This document shows, one piece after another, positions 35,406-51,400 of a DNA stretch of 64,000 bases. A program made the translations under genes and the position numbers. Under the pieces are notes generated by a model. It worked only from the letters and a program-made list of their open reading frames with translations. It did no database searches and was not told the DNA's origin. Within the stretch, counting starts at the first letter, position 1. The number at the start of each line of letters is the position of its first letter. Source of the DNA: Trichostrongylus colubriformis (Eukaryota; Nematoda; Chromadorea; Rhabditida; Trichostrongylidae); the NCBI GenBank assembly GCA_963978905.1, contig OZ022257.1, positions 53,338,873 through 53,402,872 of the forward strand. Direction: 5' to 3'.

Positions 35406-37246
35406 TTGCGACGTTTCCTCCCTCTTTGGAGTGCCGCACCCATCTTGGGGATGACGCACTTGAAAACCCCTGTATCAATCCGGTTCACTATGAATTTGAG
35501 CAGCAGACTCTCACTATATGACGTAATATTTGATAGTTATCGATCAGTGAAGTTTCTTTTGAAATCTGCCGGTACTTATTCTGTAGCCATGCTGGCGGAA
35601 TTGAACAATGAAGTAGCTAGTGTACCAGCTTCTAATCATAATCGATGCGGGATCCTAGCTCCTTTACCTTTCTCTACAGCCCTGTAGATGTCTGTGCGGC
35701 TTTGAACGGCATGATATAATATTACACCCAGTAATTTCTATGCATTTGCAGCACGAAACCTCGATGATGAAGCTGCGATATGTAGAAGTGTGAAAGCTTC
35801 CTTCAACCCTTAGTCGTTGTACGACCAGGCTTGACGATACTAACGGGTACGAATTGCAATTGAAATCCACGGAGGAGCAGATGGTGATTGACGTGGAAGA
35901 GCTTAAATTAGGACCTACAGCATACGAATGGACACGAGCGTCAACGAAGCTGGAGACCTCCTATATACATAAATGCCCAAACAATTCAGCAAGGAGGAAG
36001 TACATACACTGAAATCGTTGGAACAGGCTCATGCCATTCTGAGCAATCTCGTTCGATGGGAATTTGATTCACTCCGACATGACATTGGTGATGTTTGGAG
36101 TTTCATTTCCTGAGCTTCAGGTAGAAACCATCTCTCTCTTTGGTTCCACGACCCAAAGTCTAAAAGGCTGTACTCGAAGTAACTCTCTGTTCTCTGGTCT
36201 GGATCAGTATCTACTGCCTTTCTGAGTGGGTGTCACTAGGATTTGTTTGAGGCAAGTCACTTCCAGCATCTCCTCAATCTTCATAGCCAGTTATCTCATC
36301 TAGCTTCCAAAGATCACAGCTTACATTGCAAGAGATAATTGCAAAACATGGTAAAATCCGGGGCGACAGGGGGTTTGTGGGTTACCAAAGCTTTAAGTAC
36401 CTGTAAGAAGAAATATGTAAATAGTGTAAATGACATGAGAAATATTCAATTAAAGGAAAACTATCAAGGGGAAAGCGGTTTACAACGAAAAAAGTAAAAA
36501 GTATTGGTACAGATTTTGCGGTCACTAAAGTTGTATTTTTCAGATCTATTTGAACAGCTTACAGTGCTTGATGTGAAAGTCAAATAATCAAAAGAGGGAA
36601 AGTGATTGGCTTTGATAGATCCTTGTGAGACGCGCCATTCCATCGACAACTACATGGGGTCATAGGGGAGCACTGTATTTTGTCGACGGAGGCTTGTAGA
36701 CAGGGCCAGGCATCGCTGGAGGAGTTTTCAAGCGAGTTCGCTTTTTTTTGTGATTTTTGGGCCATGGAGTGACTCGCTGATATTGATACTACCTAGTACC
36801 TCATACCTAACAGCATAACACTACCACTACTATAAGTATATAATTAACGACTGACGACCTTTCTACATTTTATTGGAAACACTTTATTTAGCAACTACAC
36901 CAGACATAGAAAGGTAGGGGTTGTTTCGCGTGGTAGTATGCAGGGTCAAGCCTCCGTCGAGGAATCTTGGACAGGGGGGGGGTCGTATTTGGTCAGCTTG
37001 GAGGGGAAGGGATCTTATGGACCCCTTTTAGGCGGAAGGCATGTTTTTTGGAATTTTTCCTCGACGCCACGCCTAACCCTGGTCTTATGCTCAGTCAGGG
37101 TCGTTTTGAGGAGGTCGTATTTCTTGAAATTTGACGCAAGGCTTAATTCTGTTCACGAAAACCGTCCTCATTCCAGATAGTCCCAACTAGTCAGTCTGAT
37201 CTGGTGGAAATCGGTCCGTGTTTCCATTTACGAGCCATGTGGGCAA
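35406..37246. other. Gene-free stretch with a possible coding relic
   Basis: 35830-36114 shows two short adjacent frames with protein-like text (LDDTNGYELQLKSTEEQ... and MPKQFSKEEVHTLKSLEQ...) offset by a frameshift. They could be a decayed transposon gene or exon relic; no family recognised. A poly-G/TCGTATT fragment lies near 36955-37130. Confidence 0.35.
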
Positions 37247-37549
37247 ATGGCAATGGCGTCAGTTTCCACTGTCCCTCCTTCACCCAAACAATTAGTATCA
37301 CACGAAAAACATTTTTCAGTGAAAGATTTTGTTTCTCGTCTAAAAAAGCAGTTCTTTTGCTTACTTTTGAAGATACCAAAATGGCGCGCCAATGAGCCAA
37401 AGCTCCTGCAAAGATATAAAAATGAAGAATATTTATGGTTGAAAATTTTTCAGTCTAACGACACGAGTTTTGACTCTGAGAAGTTCCTACACTCTTTACA
37501 ATTTGTTTACCGAAGCATCATTTCCAATATTAGGCTTTCCGAGATCTAG
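37247..37549 (+). CDS. Unrecognised 100-codon open frame
   Basis: A single plus-strand frame with charged and aromatic-rich composition (SVKDFVSRLKKQFF, KWRANEPKLLQRYKNEEYLW) ending at a stop at 37547-37549. CATTTTTCAG at about 37310 could act as a splice acceptor, so the real exon may start inside it. No upstream exon, domain or family was recognised. It may be a terminal exon, a relic or chance. Confidence 0.2.
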   Translation: MAMASVSTVPPSPKQLVSHEKHFSVKDFVSRLKKQFFCLLLKIPKWRANEPKLLQRYKNEEYLWLKIFQSNDTSFDSEKFLHSLQFVYRSIISNIRLSEI

Positions 37550-40375
37550 TGACACATAGATGCGTAGCAGTAAGAAGCTGTTTATATGGCCGTTTGAACG
37601 GAATTGACGTCATTAAACGCAGTAGGCCCCACATGCTAAGGGAAGGGGTGGACAGTGAGTGATTGCTCATCACCTGCTCGTCTTCACGTCATGCGGAAAC
37701 TCGTCAATAAGATGATGTAAAACTAAGGTTGTCCCCTGAGTATCTAACGCTTTAACCCATAACGTACCGCGTGCAACACATGGTGAGCTCACAAAACCGT
37801 TCCCGAGTGGCTGCACCAAAATCAAACTGCATTTTTTCGTATTTTGATACTTATCGTGGTCAAAAGCTATCAGTATAAGTTTTCGAATATGGAGAATAGC
37901 ATATCTTTCTGGGACCTCTCCCTTCTAAAAGATAGCTAGGGTTTTGGCACCACATTTTTGAACACCATAGCAAGCAATAACAATACAATTGACAGGACAA
38001 CTACTCACCTCTACAGATGAGACTTCGACTGAGATTACTTTTTGATTGACTGCCTGCGGACCTGACTGCCTAGTTGCACAAAGTTAAGTTTTGCCTATGA
38101 GTGGAATTAAAGCGCAAATCAATTTTCCTGGTAGAATTATGGACAGATATGATGTTTTACAATTCCGAAAACGTATCCTGACAGTTTAAGCCTTCACAAA
38201 TCGACGGTTTCATAGCGCAAAAGACGGGCCTGGGTGGCCAAGGGCAACACGCGGTGTTGCACGATTTGAAGACTAGCTGAAAACGTGTGGCCATACAGGC
38301 AAGAACAGTGAAAATAGCCTAGGTACGTTATGTGTTAAAATAGGACGTTATGTTAAATCTGTAAATCAAAGAATACGCGAAGGGAAGCTAGTGCCATTGT
38401 ACTCCTTCAGCTCACCCACTTACCATAGGTGTCTAATCATTGGTAAATGAGAGAGAATTTGAAATCGCTACGTAAAGTGAAAGTAGGCAAGTTAAAATTG
38501 GGTTTTCCTCACGTCATTACCATCAGTACGGCGCCTCCGCGAGATCGGCAAAGCTGTCACTTGTGCATGTCACTGCAGTCCACAATGATTCTCCCGCTGA
38601 TCCCCCGCAGCCGCTCAATTCCACGCGTTCAGCTCGACTTGATGCAGTTGGTTTTACGATGCACGCTGATAGAGAAGGGATTGTGGGATGTGTTAATTCG
38701 CCAGTTGACGATGAGCTACCCTTCAGGACATGAGTTTTCAAAAGGGTAACTTCAAAAAAATTTATTGAATATGTAACACCCTCCTACCGTAGTTGATGAC
38801 GCTCCACATAGATTCTTACGAAGCCTCATACCCTTCGTTATTCGGTTTCTTTATGGGCATCGTGAACGAAATGGGTCTAACAATTTTGCTATAAAGGAGG
38901 TATCCATGGCTGCTGGAGGCCAAATGCAGGATTTCTTGTGAAAACAAATTCCAAAAATAGACAGTTCCCAGGAAACTTCACCATGGAAATGATTTGTGGA
39001 CGAATGGTCTTCAAGTGGATTTTGGAATAAAGCGCACGATTGGATCAAGATCTGCTGTGGAAAGAGACTCAGAGCCTCATGATCTGTGTGAGCATACGAG
39101 GAGTAGAGTACAGCTCTTTCACAGCGTTAGATAGGGCGTGGCCTACGGACCTGGGCGAGAGTGTATCGAACTCTCTCACCCCGCCACACACGCTCACTCT
39201 CGCCACTCAAGCCATGCCCTTCCACGCGCTCCGAATGGACTGTAACTAGCTAGGCAGCTCCTAGAACAACTTGTTCATCAATTCATATCCTGTGGTTTTC
39301 TGGTGAAACAAGTGGGAAATTTGGCTCCGAAAGCACATATGTTATGATCTTATTCCATTTTTTGTCATTCCCGTCAATACAAACACTAAACTGGGAATTT
39401 TTCGTTTTCAGTGAGCAAGAGGCATACTATACGTATGTATATACCGTTTTTCGTGGATGTTACCAGTGTAGTTTCAAACGATTTACTTCGTATCCAGATC
39501 AAGCGGAGAAGGCCAGTGATTAGGCCGCTATCTTGCACTGAAGGCCACCTCAATATAATTGGACATTAGCGATTCAAATCTGGTATTGGAACTAATTCTT
39601 TCGGGAATTGCCCCATTTCCGAACACAGTCATTTAACTTGCAAACGTCTGCACTTTGTGCGGTGAATAAGCTTGGTACAGTTCAATAAATCAAATAAAAG
39701 AGTAGATACCACTTCATGGAAAATTTTGGATCATGAAGATCTCCATGTGCTATTGCTTAGTGAAAATCGATAGCTCATTCATAAAGCGTGTAAATGATGA
39801 AAAGGCGGTAGCTCAAAGACTTGGTTCATTGGTGATAACCATACGACAAGGGGGAGGTAAATCGGTGACAGGACAGCTTCTGCAAAGGAGGTAGCCATGG
39901 CAAGCTTAAATCAACATCTGGTAGCGATGAATGTCATGTCTTCAGACGCTTATTTACTCACTCATATCCTTATTTATCTAAATAAATGTTACCTAAAGAA
40001 AACTTGGGGAAGCCGTGGGAGAGACAATGCTTAGACTATCGCGCATGGCCTAACCCACCCAGCGGCTAACCTTCAATCTCCTGAATTTGAGTGACTTGAC
40101 TGGAATTTCTTGTTTTCTTATGCACCTGTAATGCTTTGAGATTGTACCGCTTCGCAACAAGTTGGCGAGAAGAATTCAAAGTGCTATCGCAATGGAGTGG
40201 GGGGGGGGGCATCCCACTATGAACACTATTTTTACCTAGCAGTAAGCCTAGAAGGAAAAAGGACCCCCTTTTTTCCTCCACTAAGACTTAGGCAAAATAC
40301 AAAAATATACGCCCTGTGCAGATAGGCCCCTCAAAGATCAGTCCAAGATGCTTAGATGTGCAATTTTTTTGAACT
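37550..40375. other. Gene-free stretch
   Basis: No gene supported. A minus-strand frame at 38523-38741 has Ser/Thr-rich protein-like text but no splice partner. It contains fold-back family F3 copy 2 (39110-39245). 40188-40375 is homologous, in reverse, to about 45240-45420 in an rpt-4 intron (for example CCCCTCAAAGATC and GATGCTTAGAT). Confidence 0.4.
39110..39245 (+). mobile_element. Fold-back MITE, family F3 copy 2
   Basis: Shares GGGCGTGGCCTACGGACCTG and CTCTCACCCCGCCACACACG with the copy at 35100-35255; ends are GTACAGCTCTTTCACAGC and GCTCCGAATGGACTGTAAC. The arms are less well preserved, so it seems older. Confidence 0.5.
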
Positions 40376-40593
40376 CCCCTCTGTGCAAATATCCAGCCGG
40401 ACCCACAGGGGGTGCCAAAAAAAGTAATTTTGTCTCCTCCACTTTCACCCCACTTTAGTCGAACTACAGCAAATGCTGTTGAAGTATTTTCATCCCCAGG
40501 TTTGAGAGCAGACCTCACCTATCACTATACTCCGTGGCAGCCTTCTGCACAAGCAGGAGTGGGAGCGAGAAAAGAGTGAACAAGATGTGTCAC
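40376..40593 (+). repeat. 218-bp perfect direct repeat, copy 1
   Basis: Identical base for base, by eye, to 40992-41209. Starts CCCCTCTGTGCAAATATCC and ends GAACAAGATGTGTCAC. Lies just outside the left arm of the long inverted-repeat element. The sequence is part of the repeat family also seen in reverse near 22850. Confidence 0.9.
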
Positions 40594-40858
40594 GATAGCA
40601 CTGAATAATTTCTCTGACTAGGGAAGGGTTTCAACTTCCCATGGAACTTTTAAATGAGACCCGGGTGGAATCGATAGAGCTTCGAACGCTGATTATAACT
40701 GTGAAAACCAAAATTGCTAAATAGCATTGTGAGGCGAGTTACGATGGGTCAAAGTTTGCCCGTGACTGTCCGGTTGACTGGTTGACTGTTGACTTGTCCG
40801 TGACATCTCACTGGCGAGGCACTTTGCCATCAGCACGGCCGTTGCTAGGCCAGCAACG

Positions 40859-40928
40859 GCCTCCATGGCTCATGGTAGTGTTCCGGTTCTGTAGGCACGA
40901 GACCGTGGGTTAGCCTCCCGTGGGGGCG
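40859..40928 (+). repeat. tRNA-like unit (SINE head), copy 2
   Basis: GGCCTCCATGGCTCATGGTAG carries an A box and GGGTTAGCCTCCC a B-box-like motif at tRNA spacing. Related to the unit at 23090-23163 on the other strand. The anticodon region does not fold convincingly, so it is unlikely to be a working tRNA. Confidence 0.45.
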
Positions 40929-40991
40929 TTCTTTTTGCATTTCGCGCTAAACCTTTCCTTGTATGATATTCGCGCGTAGGGGGTCGAATTA

Positions 40992-41209
40992 CCCCTCTGT
41001 GCAAATATCCAGCCGGACCCACAGGGGGTGCCAAAAAAAGTAATTTTGTCTCCTCCACTTTCACCCCACTTTAGTCGAACTACAGCAAATGCTGTTGAAG
41101 TATTTTCATCCCCAGGTTTGAGAGCAGACCTCACCTATCACTATACTCCGTGGCAGCCTTCTGCACAAGCAGGAGTGGGAGCGAGAAAAGAGTGAACAAG
41201 ATGTGTCAC
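40992..41209 (+). repeat. 218-bp perfect direct repeat, copy 2
   Basis: Identical by eye to 40376-40593; the two are separated by 398 bp that contain the left arm of the inverted-repeat element and the tRNA-like unit. Confidence 0.9.
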
Positions 41210-42460
41210 CTCAACTGGGCAAAATCCAAAATTTCGTCGCCCTCGTTCACACCTTGCTGAGGTCCGTTCACTCTGGGTACCTAGAGAGATTCATACTGAG
41301 TGGTGTTCTTTAACATTCCGTTTTTTCCGGGTTTCCAGCGTCCTTCGTTACCAACAGCCAAAACGTGCCCTTACCACTGAAACCCCCGGAGGCGGATTTG
41401 GGCATGAAAATGATACTTCGGATCATAGCAGCCTTGTCCAAGCAGCAGGGGCTGTGTGACTTCCATAAACCGAAGGGCCAATCCTTAGGAGGCTTCCGAC
41501 AAAAGACACCATGGAAAACGGCCACTGTTTTAAGGGGACCTTGATACCGGGGGTGCTCTGAAGCCCGACTGCGTCGCTTGAAGGTTCCATATTTTTATGA
41601 AAGTGAAAGTAGTGAGTCTCAGCTTGTTCCTGGTTTTAGAGGAACATTTCGGGAACATTTTGCCCCAATACTTTCATTTCATTCGTTTCTCTATGTTGTG
41701 CATAATTGGCAGGTGTGAGCCGTGGGCAAAATTACTTTTTTTTTGGCACCCCCTGTAGTTTTTGGCCCAGCTTCGGAAAATTAGGGGTGGCCAGGGGTTA
41801 AGTATAGTTTTTGAATTTCCTTCCACAAAAAATCCTGCAAGCTGAACAAGGTTACGTAAACATACTATCACACTTGCCCATTACAATAAACGCACGTAAC
41901 AAGCGCCAAATAAAAGCTTTTGCTCGGCAAGGGTCAACTTCTCCTTTGCTGAATGGGTTGCCAGCCAATAGCCAATCAATTTTTCCGAGATTTGGTCAAA
42001 TTCTCGAATTGGCTGAAAACTTGTCCCATAGGGTAATTTGATCCCCTGAACACGAAAATCACACTGGTTTTGCGTGAAAACGTATGGCTCGCGCGCTATG
42101 GGCTCCCGAACATATCATGAAAAATGTATGCTTTTCCAGAAAAACCTTCATAATTTCATTCAGGTAATTGTTTGACAGATTCTGAATGCAGATTTGAGAT
42201 CAGCATTTAGAAGCGCGTAGGTGGTATGTGTCTCATTGCGAATAGCCATTTCGAAAAACCGTCTGATGGCAAAGTGCCTCGCCAATGAGGTGCCACAGGC
42301 AAGCCTTGACCCATCGTAACTCGCTTCAGAATGCCATTTAGCAATTTTGGTTTTCACTGTTATAATTAGCGTTCGAAGCTCTATCGATCCCCCCCCCCCT
42401 CCGCCCCCGGGTCTCATTTCAATGTTCAATGGGAATTTGAAACCCTTTTCTAGTGAGAAG

Positions 42461-42967
42461 GGACATCCATGAATTATTGCACCATCGCCAGAAGTCATAC
42501 ACGAAATCTCAACCTGCGAATAACGATGCATAAAGTGGAGACAAACTGCTTGAATGCCACTGTACCATAGGTCACAGAGTGCAGAAGGCCACGAACGCCC
42601 ACGCCTAAGGCACCCGAGCCATCCACATCACGGAAGTAAGCCAAAACATTCAGACCTAGTCATCGCGCGCGACATTCCTCGCTGCTTCCGCCGTAATTGC
42701 TTTGAGCAAAAGACGAGGACGCTGTGACAACCTTCAACCAATTCGAATGTCTTTACCTATACCCTTAGGTCACGACACGTACGAGTACGGCTCATGCGTC
42801 GCAGTCCTACTGCCTACGACGCAGCAACCGAAAATGTGAACTTAGAAGGGGAACATGTTTGTGGTAGACTTTATTCATGGTTGCGAAAAGTCGCGAATAA
42901 TATTAAGGTTAAGGTTAATGACCACGCATTCTTCATATATTTCAAACAAACTGTCTAGTTAATAAGA
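42461..42967. other. 3' flank of rpt-4
   Basis: No other gene. Holds the rpt-4 3' UTR with its likely poly(A) signal at 42870-42875. Confidence 0.5.
42870..42875 (-). terminator. Likely rpt-4 poly(A) signal
   Basis: TTTATT on the plus strand, AATAAA on the minus strand, about 95 bases past the rpt-4 stop codon. The position fits a short nematode 3' UTR. Confidence 0.6.
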
Positions 42968-46560
<3,593 letters not shown>

Positions 46561-46561
46561 C

Positions 46562-46572
46562 CTACAACTAAA
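46562..46572 (-). promoter_or_regulatory. Trans-splice-type acceptor before the rpt-4 ATG
   Basis: The minus strand reads TTTTATTTAGTTGTAG G ATG, placing an AG acceptor with a preceding U-rich tract one base before the start codon. This layout is typical of spliced-leader addition in nematodes. It fixes the chosen ATG. Which leader (SL1 or SL2) cannot be told. Confidence 0.6.
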
Positions 46573-48183
46573 TAAAACTCACTTCACCATGACTTGAAAA
46601 AGGCAAGAAAGATTTTGCGGAATGATATGATAATCGCTGCAAAACAAAGCAAATAAGAGTTAGTCCTGCATCAGAAAGACTGCAACTAACTGGTACCCAT
46701 CGAAATGATAGTGAAAAACGAATAACAAAAGCACCAACGCAAACGGTGTAAGAAATCCCCAAAGCTGAGCTTAAAACTTCTTGGACACTGGTGGTTAAAG
46801 GACGGCGTCATCATCCCACGATTACAGTGCGAAATTCGCGCTAGAGCGCGACAGCCATGGAAGAGATTACGATAGCCTTTGGTGTGAATTTTTCGTGTAA
46901 TTGTTCTGTTGTAAAATAAAAGTACTGTATCCTTGGAGCATTTGGGAATTCAAGCAATTCAAAATGTTATAAGCAGGTACTTATTGGAAATCTTGCCGTA
47001 GGCACAAGTCTGGTACCAAGTAACCAACGCTGAATTTACGAATACTTATAGCGATCTATTTACTTATATTTCCACGAGGATTTTTTAATCCATAGATAGA
47101 ACAATGATCATATTAAAAGAGAGAATAACTAAGTAATTATCGTATTAAAAGAGAGGACAACTAAGTAATTAGATGTCTTGAATAAGGGAGGAGGAGAAAG
47201 CCCAGAGGCAAAATGAAGGAAGGTGCACATATTTCTAGTATCTTATAGCACAGTGCAATCCATCTTGATCAGATTCAGTAGTAATGTGAACTCTGGAAAT
47301 TTTCAGGACTCTTCATTAGATTGTAATGTATAGCCGAACGCTATTGTATATAATGAGCATTAAAATACCAAATAAATTCACCAAAGTAGGAATAAATGGC
47401 GTAGATTAGTAAAATATCGATTAAAGGAATCCATGCGACATAGTCAAGCCCCGCTCAAAGAATAGATCTACACGGCGTGGTTTTAGTATTATAAAACCTC
47501 GCAGTCATCTGTTTCATTTTTCGGTTAGACGTTTCAATGTAATGATTATTGAACATAACGGAACATGTCAGAAAGACACTAAAAATCCTGGAAAAATTTT
47601 TCAGCGATACAACCCTATCACCTATTTATGAATGCACTGGAGCAGAGGAAGGTGAAGAACAAATTGAGCCGGTGTTAAAAATCGTAAAATCGTGAGCAAA
47701 ACGTTAAGCCTGGATGTTGCTACAGCCTAGGGCAGGCCTATGCTAAAGTACTGAATGGGAGGGGCATTTCACTGCGCTTAGCGTTCGACGCTAGTTTTCT
47801 GCAAGCTTTAAACATTCTGAGACCTTTCCCCTCTACATGCCTGAATAACATATGATGGTAGAATATTAGTAGGGTGTCCCGCCCTCCCAACCCCCCCCCC
47901 CCCCACCCTACCCCCCACCAAACTCCATTAGCACCCATTGACATATTCGCCTCATATGGCATCAAAGTATTGACCACGTTCTAGGGGGGATCCCAAGAAC
48001 CCGCGTAAACGAGGCTTGCAGGATTTTATCTTCATAAAATTGTTGTTGTAGCTTAATTTGGCATACTAATTCGTACGACTATTGCACCGAAATTTTCGTT
48101 ACAGTAGAGGAAAACATTTTTGTGCTACAGTACCTTTTTTCATGCTCTCTCACAATTATTTCGAGTATACTGCTCGAATGCTG
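46573..48183. other. Spacer between laminin 3' end and rpt-4
   Basis: No gene seen. Contains a 32-bp tandem duplication (47108-47171) and a C-rich run near 47890-47905. It should hold the rpt-4 promoter unless the gene is co-transcribed with laminin. Confidence 0.5.
47108..47171 (+). repeat. 32-bp tandem duplication
   Basis: TCATATTAAAAGAGAGAATA plus 12 more bases at 47108-47139 is repeated with three mismatches at 47140-47171. Confidence 0.85.
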
Positions 48184-48189
48184 TTTATT
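48184..48189 (-). terminator. Likely laminin poly(A) signal
   Basis: AATAAA on the minus strand about 220 bases after the laminin stop codon, followed downstream by a variable A/T-rich stretch. Confidence 0.45.
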
Positions 48190-48407
48190 TGAAAAAAAAA
48201 ACATACAAAATACAAAGGCAAGTACAATGAAAAAGGCAAGGCATTGGCCGGGAACAAGATTACGTAGAAGGTTACAAAGCTATCAGAAGAAAAAAAAAAC
48301 AAATTTGTATTTAACGTAAGCAGACATGAACGTAGAGGGGTCTCTATACTATAATGTACTGCTACAGATTAAAGCATTGGTAAAGCTATCAGATGCGATC
48401 ATCGCGA

Positions 48408-51400
48408 TCAATCCAGCGGACATTCCTGCTTGTTGACGTCGCCGTAGATGTCCAGGGTGGAGACGTCGAGTTGTTTCTTTCGTCTCATTTTGTCCTTCTT
48501 ACCACCTCCCAGACTCATGATACGCATACAGCCGACATACGGTTCTGAAATTTTTTAGTATTTTGTAATCCTTAAAGCTTCTTTGAGCACTGAAAAGGGC
48601 TAGTACCTCGAGTTTGCAAGCCCTTATTGACGACTGACTCTGGTACGCCACCAAGATATATGGGATCTTTGGTAACAGTCTCATGTTTCTTGCCTTTCCT
48701 CATGATGTTCAGATTACTTTTTCCGTCAACAGTAAGTGTCATAAGGTTCTTCTTTTTCATCACCTGGAAAGAATTACCTTGATGTGAACAGCTGGCAGGA
48801 TTTCCTGTTCTAATTTTCAAGAATTTTGTGAGCATGGGTACGATTGCCGAAAAAGTGCGAGTGCTCACTTTTTCCGTAAGTCAAAATGAAGCAGGTGCAT
48901 CTTAGGTATCGACATGTGGTTACTCATGAAAACAAAATGCAACTCTAGCGTGACCGCAGTCTCTGATAATTGAGCGTGCGCTCGCAACAGCGGCAACCCA
49001 CTCAAGTGCGCATCACAAGTACTGATGACCAGGGAGGTGTGTCGATTGGTCGAATTGGCGCGCGGCCGCCTGCCGCGAGTGCAAGTTTTTTCCGCGATTG
49101 AATATGGCCCGAACGTCATAAAAGTTAAACCAAAGAGAATCATGGAACTGTAGCAATTTGTGAAAAGCGCATCCACAATCTGGAAACGGTACAATCTTTA
49201 AAGGTTCCTTACGGTACCAGCTCATTGCCTCTTGAGCGGAATTCCAAACAACTCGTACTGACGGCGCCGAGAGTACGACGCCGCGAGGCGAGAATTTGAC
49301 CAATCGACGCTCGCCCGATGACTTGTGATAAGCGATGGCAGTACAGCTTTTACTATTTTTGGCTGTTGTCCTACACAACGATCATTTGTAGCGTAAACTT
49401 TACCTTGATAGAGTGCCAATGACCATCACAAATAGCATTGGCAGTTGGCGGAGTATAAACCAACGACTCAGCTCCCGAACCACTATCGACAGTGAACTGA
49501 AAGCATTAGCTCATTAGTGATAGTGTCAACAGATCTCCAAACCATATTACAATTTTTAGTATTTTTTATTACCTTCACAGTGCCATTAAGGAGCTGCACG
49601 GTCAAGTATTCCACGACACCGACGGAAAACAGCACACCGTTTTGAGTGCGTGGGCGTACTTCCAGTTCAGCAGAGAACGACTGGCCGACCTGAAAAAGGA
49701 AAAATGAGTCACTGGAAATTGACTTGGCGGAACGCCAATTTCGACAAGTGAAGTCTACTTAGGCCTGCATTCATATTCGGTCGCAGCATTCGAGGTTGAC
49801 GCAACGCACCCGCAACGAATTCAGCGGTCACAGCGTGCCAACTTCTTACCACGATGCGGAGTATTCACTGCGATCGTGTATTCAAGTATAAACGCACTCT
49901 AGCAAATCAATGCGGTCTCCAGTTGTTACTTATTTTAAACTCCATAGATTGAGGAAAAGCCATGCATGGTTCCTATTTTTATACTCGACAGGAAGGGAAT
50001 GGGAGCAGGGCGAGACTGCGGTGATGGCTAACTGAGTCGTGGTTCGTTCGATTCCTTGCAAAAGCCGCGACGCGACCGCGCGCTTCACTGGAAGTATTTT
50101 GATAGATCTCAAATGACCTACTTATTTTGCATGAAATTTTCAGATTTTTGACTTGTTCGACGATTTCCACAAGCTACTTGATCTCATGTGGCTCATTCGT
50201 CTTTGCATTGATTAACAACGCTATTCCGTTTACTATTTTTCCTGTTAGTAAGAAAAGTACCTGGAACTCCTTCTTGAGAATCGCATGTCCACCCTCCTTG
50301 CCGAAATACAACCCGCTTTCTGTCCTATCATTGCATTCGCCGATTCCATGATCACGAGAGACTGTGTCGAATTTCTTGTCATTCAATTTGAACTCTCTGA
50401 TGCAGCCACCAAATTCTGATCGCACACCCTAAAATCACATGAATGATTGTTGGACCCAGTCCATGGGGCAAGTTCGCTTCCGTAACTAACAAACAAATAA
50501 ACAAATCTTTGATCACAACAGTGACGACAACTGGGTAACCGTCTCGTCCACTGACTTACCGGGACAATCGTTCGCGCATAGCTGGCCACTTCGTTGGGTA
50601 TACCACCAAGGTATAGCGGTGGATGGGTATCGATGGCGTCAGTACCGGCCGAAACCACAGCTTCAGATGACTCCTCGTCTACGACCAGAAGACCTTCGCT
50701 GCCACGTCGTGATGCTTTCACCGAGTGCCATTCGCCATTCAAAATCGATCGATTCGAGTGGATCATGGTCTAGATCAATAATTCTATTTGTAGCGTTCAC
50801 AGATGAACTCATTTCAGCAAAAATCACCTACCTGTCCGGATCCGGTGTCGAACGAGAGTACCACGCGACCGTTGAGCAGGAACAGACCAATATGGTCAGT
50901 ATGCTTGTCATTTGTCGCAAACATGATGACTCCATTTGAAGCGGTGGGGCGAATTTGAAGTGAAAATGTTCCACTGAAAGGACCAGGCAGTGTCAGCTCG
51001 CGGTGAAATTTTTGATAAAAGTAACCCTGCCCCCCCCCCAACTCCCTCCCCACGGAGCCGACTCCAACGACCATAGTACGTACTACGGATCATCGGTGTA
51101 CCCTCATGTCAGGATTTCGCAACACGGCATGTAGCAAGCGAAGCAATGCGGACGAGCTAAAGGAGTCATGTCGTTGGGTGCCGAAGCGATTACAAGTCAC
51201 TTGCGTATCGCGCCCCTAGCATTACCGTGTATCGTATTAAAACCCAACTACCGCGACTCGCATAGTTCACACGCACTGCGTCGCACGCCGTTCGTCGTCG
51301 TGCGAAATCCTGACATAAGGGTACACATCTCGGATCATAGGCTCACGCCTCAAATATTAGATTACTCTCCATCTAACCCTAAATATGACCCCCCCCTCAT

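Larger units (their letters stand above)
40611..42460. mobile_element. Long-TIR repeat element with internal tRNA-like unit, copy 2
   Basis: About 1.85 kb. Left arm 40611-40840 and right arm 42255-42460 are inverted copies (TGAGACCCGGG, CGATAGAGCTTCGAACGCT, CAAAATTGCTAAATRGCATT, TGGCGAGGCACTTTGCCATC). Between them lie a tRNA-like unit (40859-40928), the second 218-bp repeat, and a segment (41690-42130) homologous in reverse to 22540-22930. No protein recognised. Together with the 22.3-23.3 kb copy it defines one family with very long inverted ends. Confidence 0.6.

Noticed and set aside
38523..38741. Ser/Thr-rich minus-strand frame as a terminal exon
   Set aside because: No upstream exon or acceptor could be matched in phase, and no family was recognised.
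40288..41134. Two open frames with identical protein text (76 and 74 codons)
   Set aside because: The identity comes from the 218-bp duplication of repeat DNA; there is no start context, domain or splice support.
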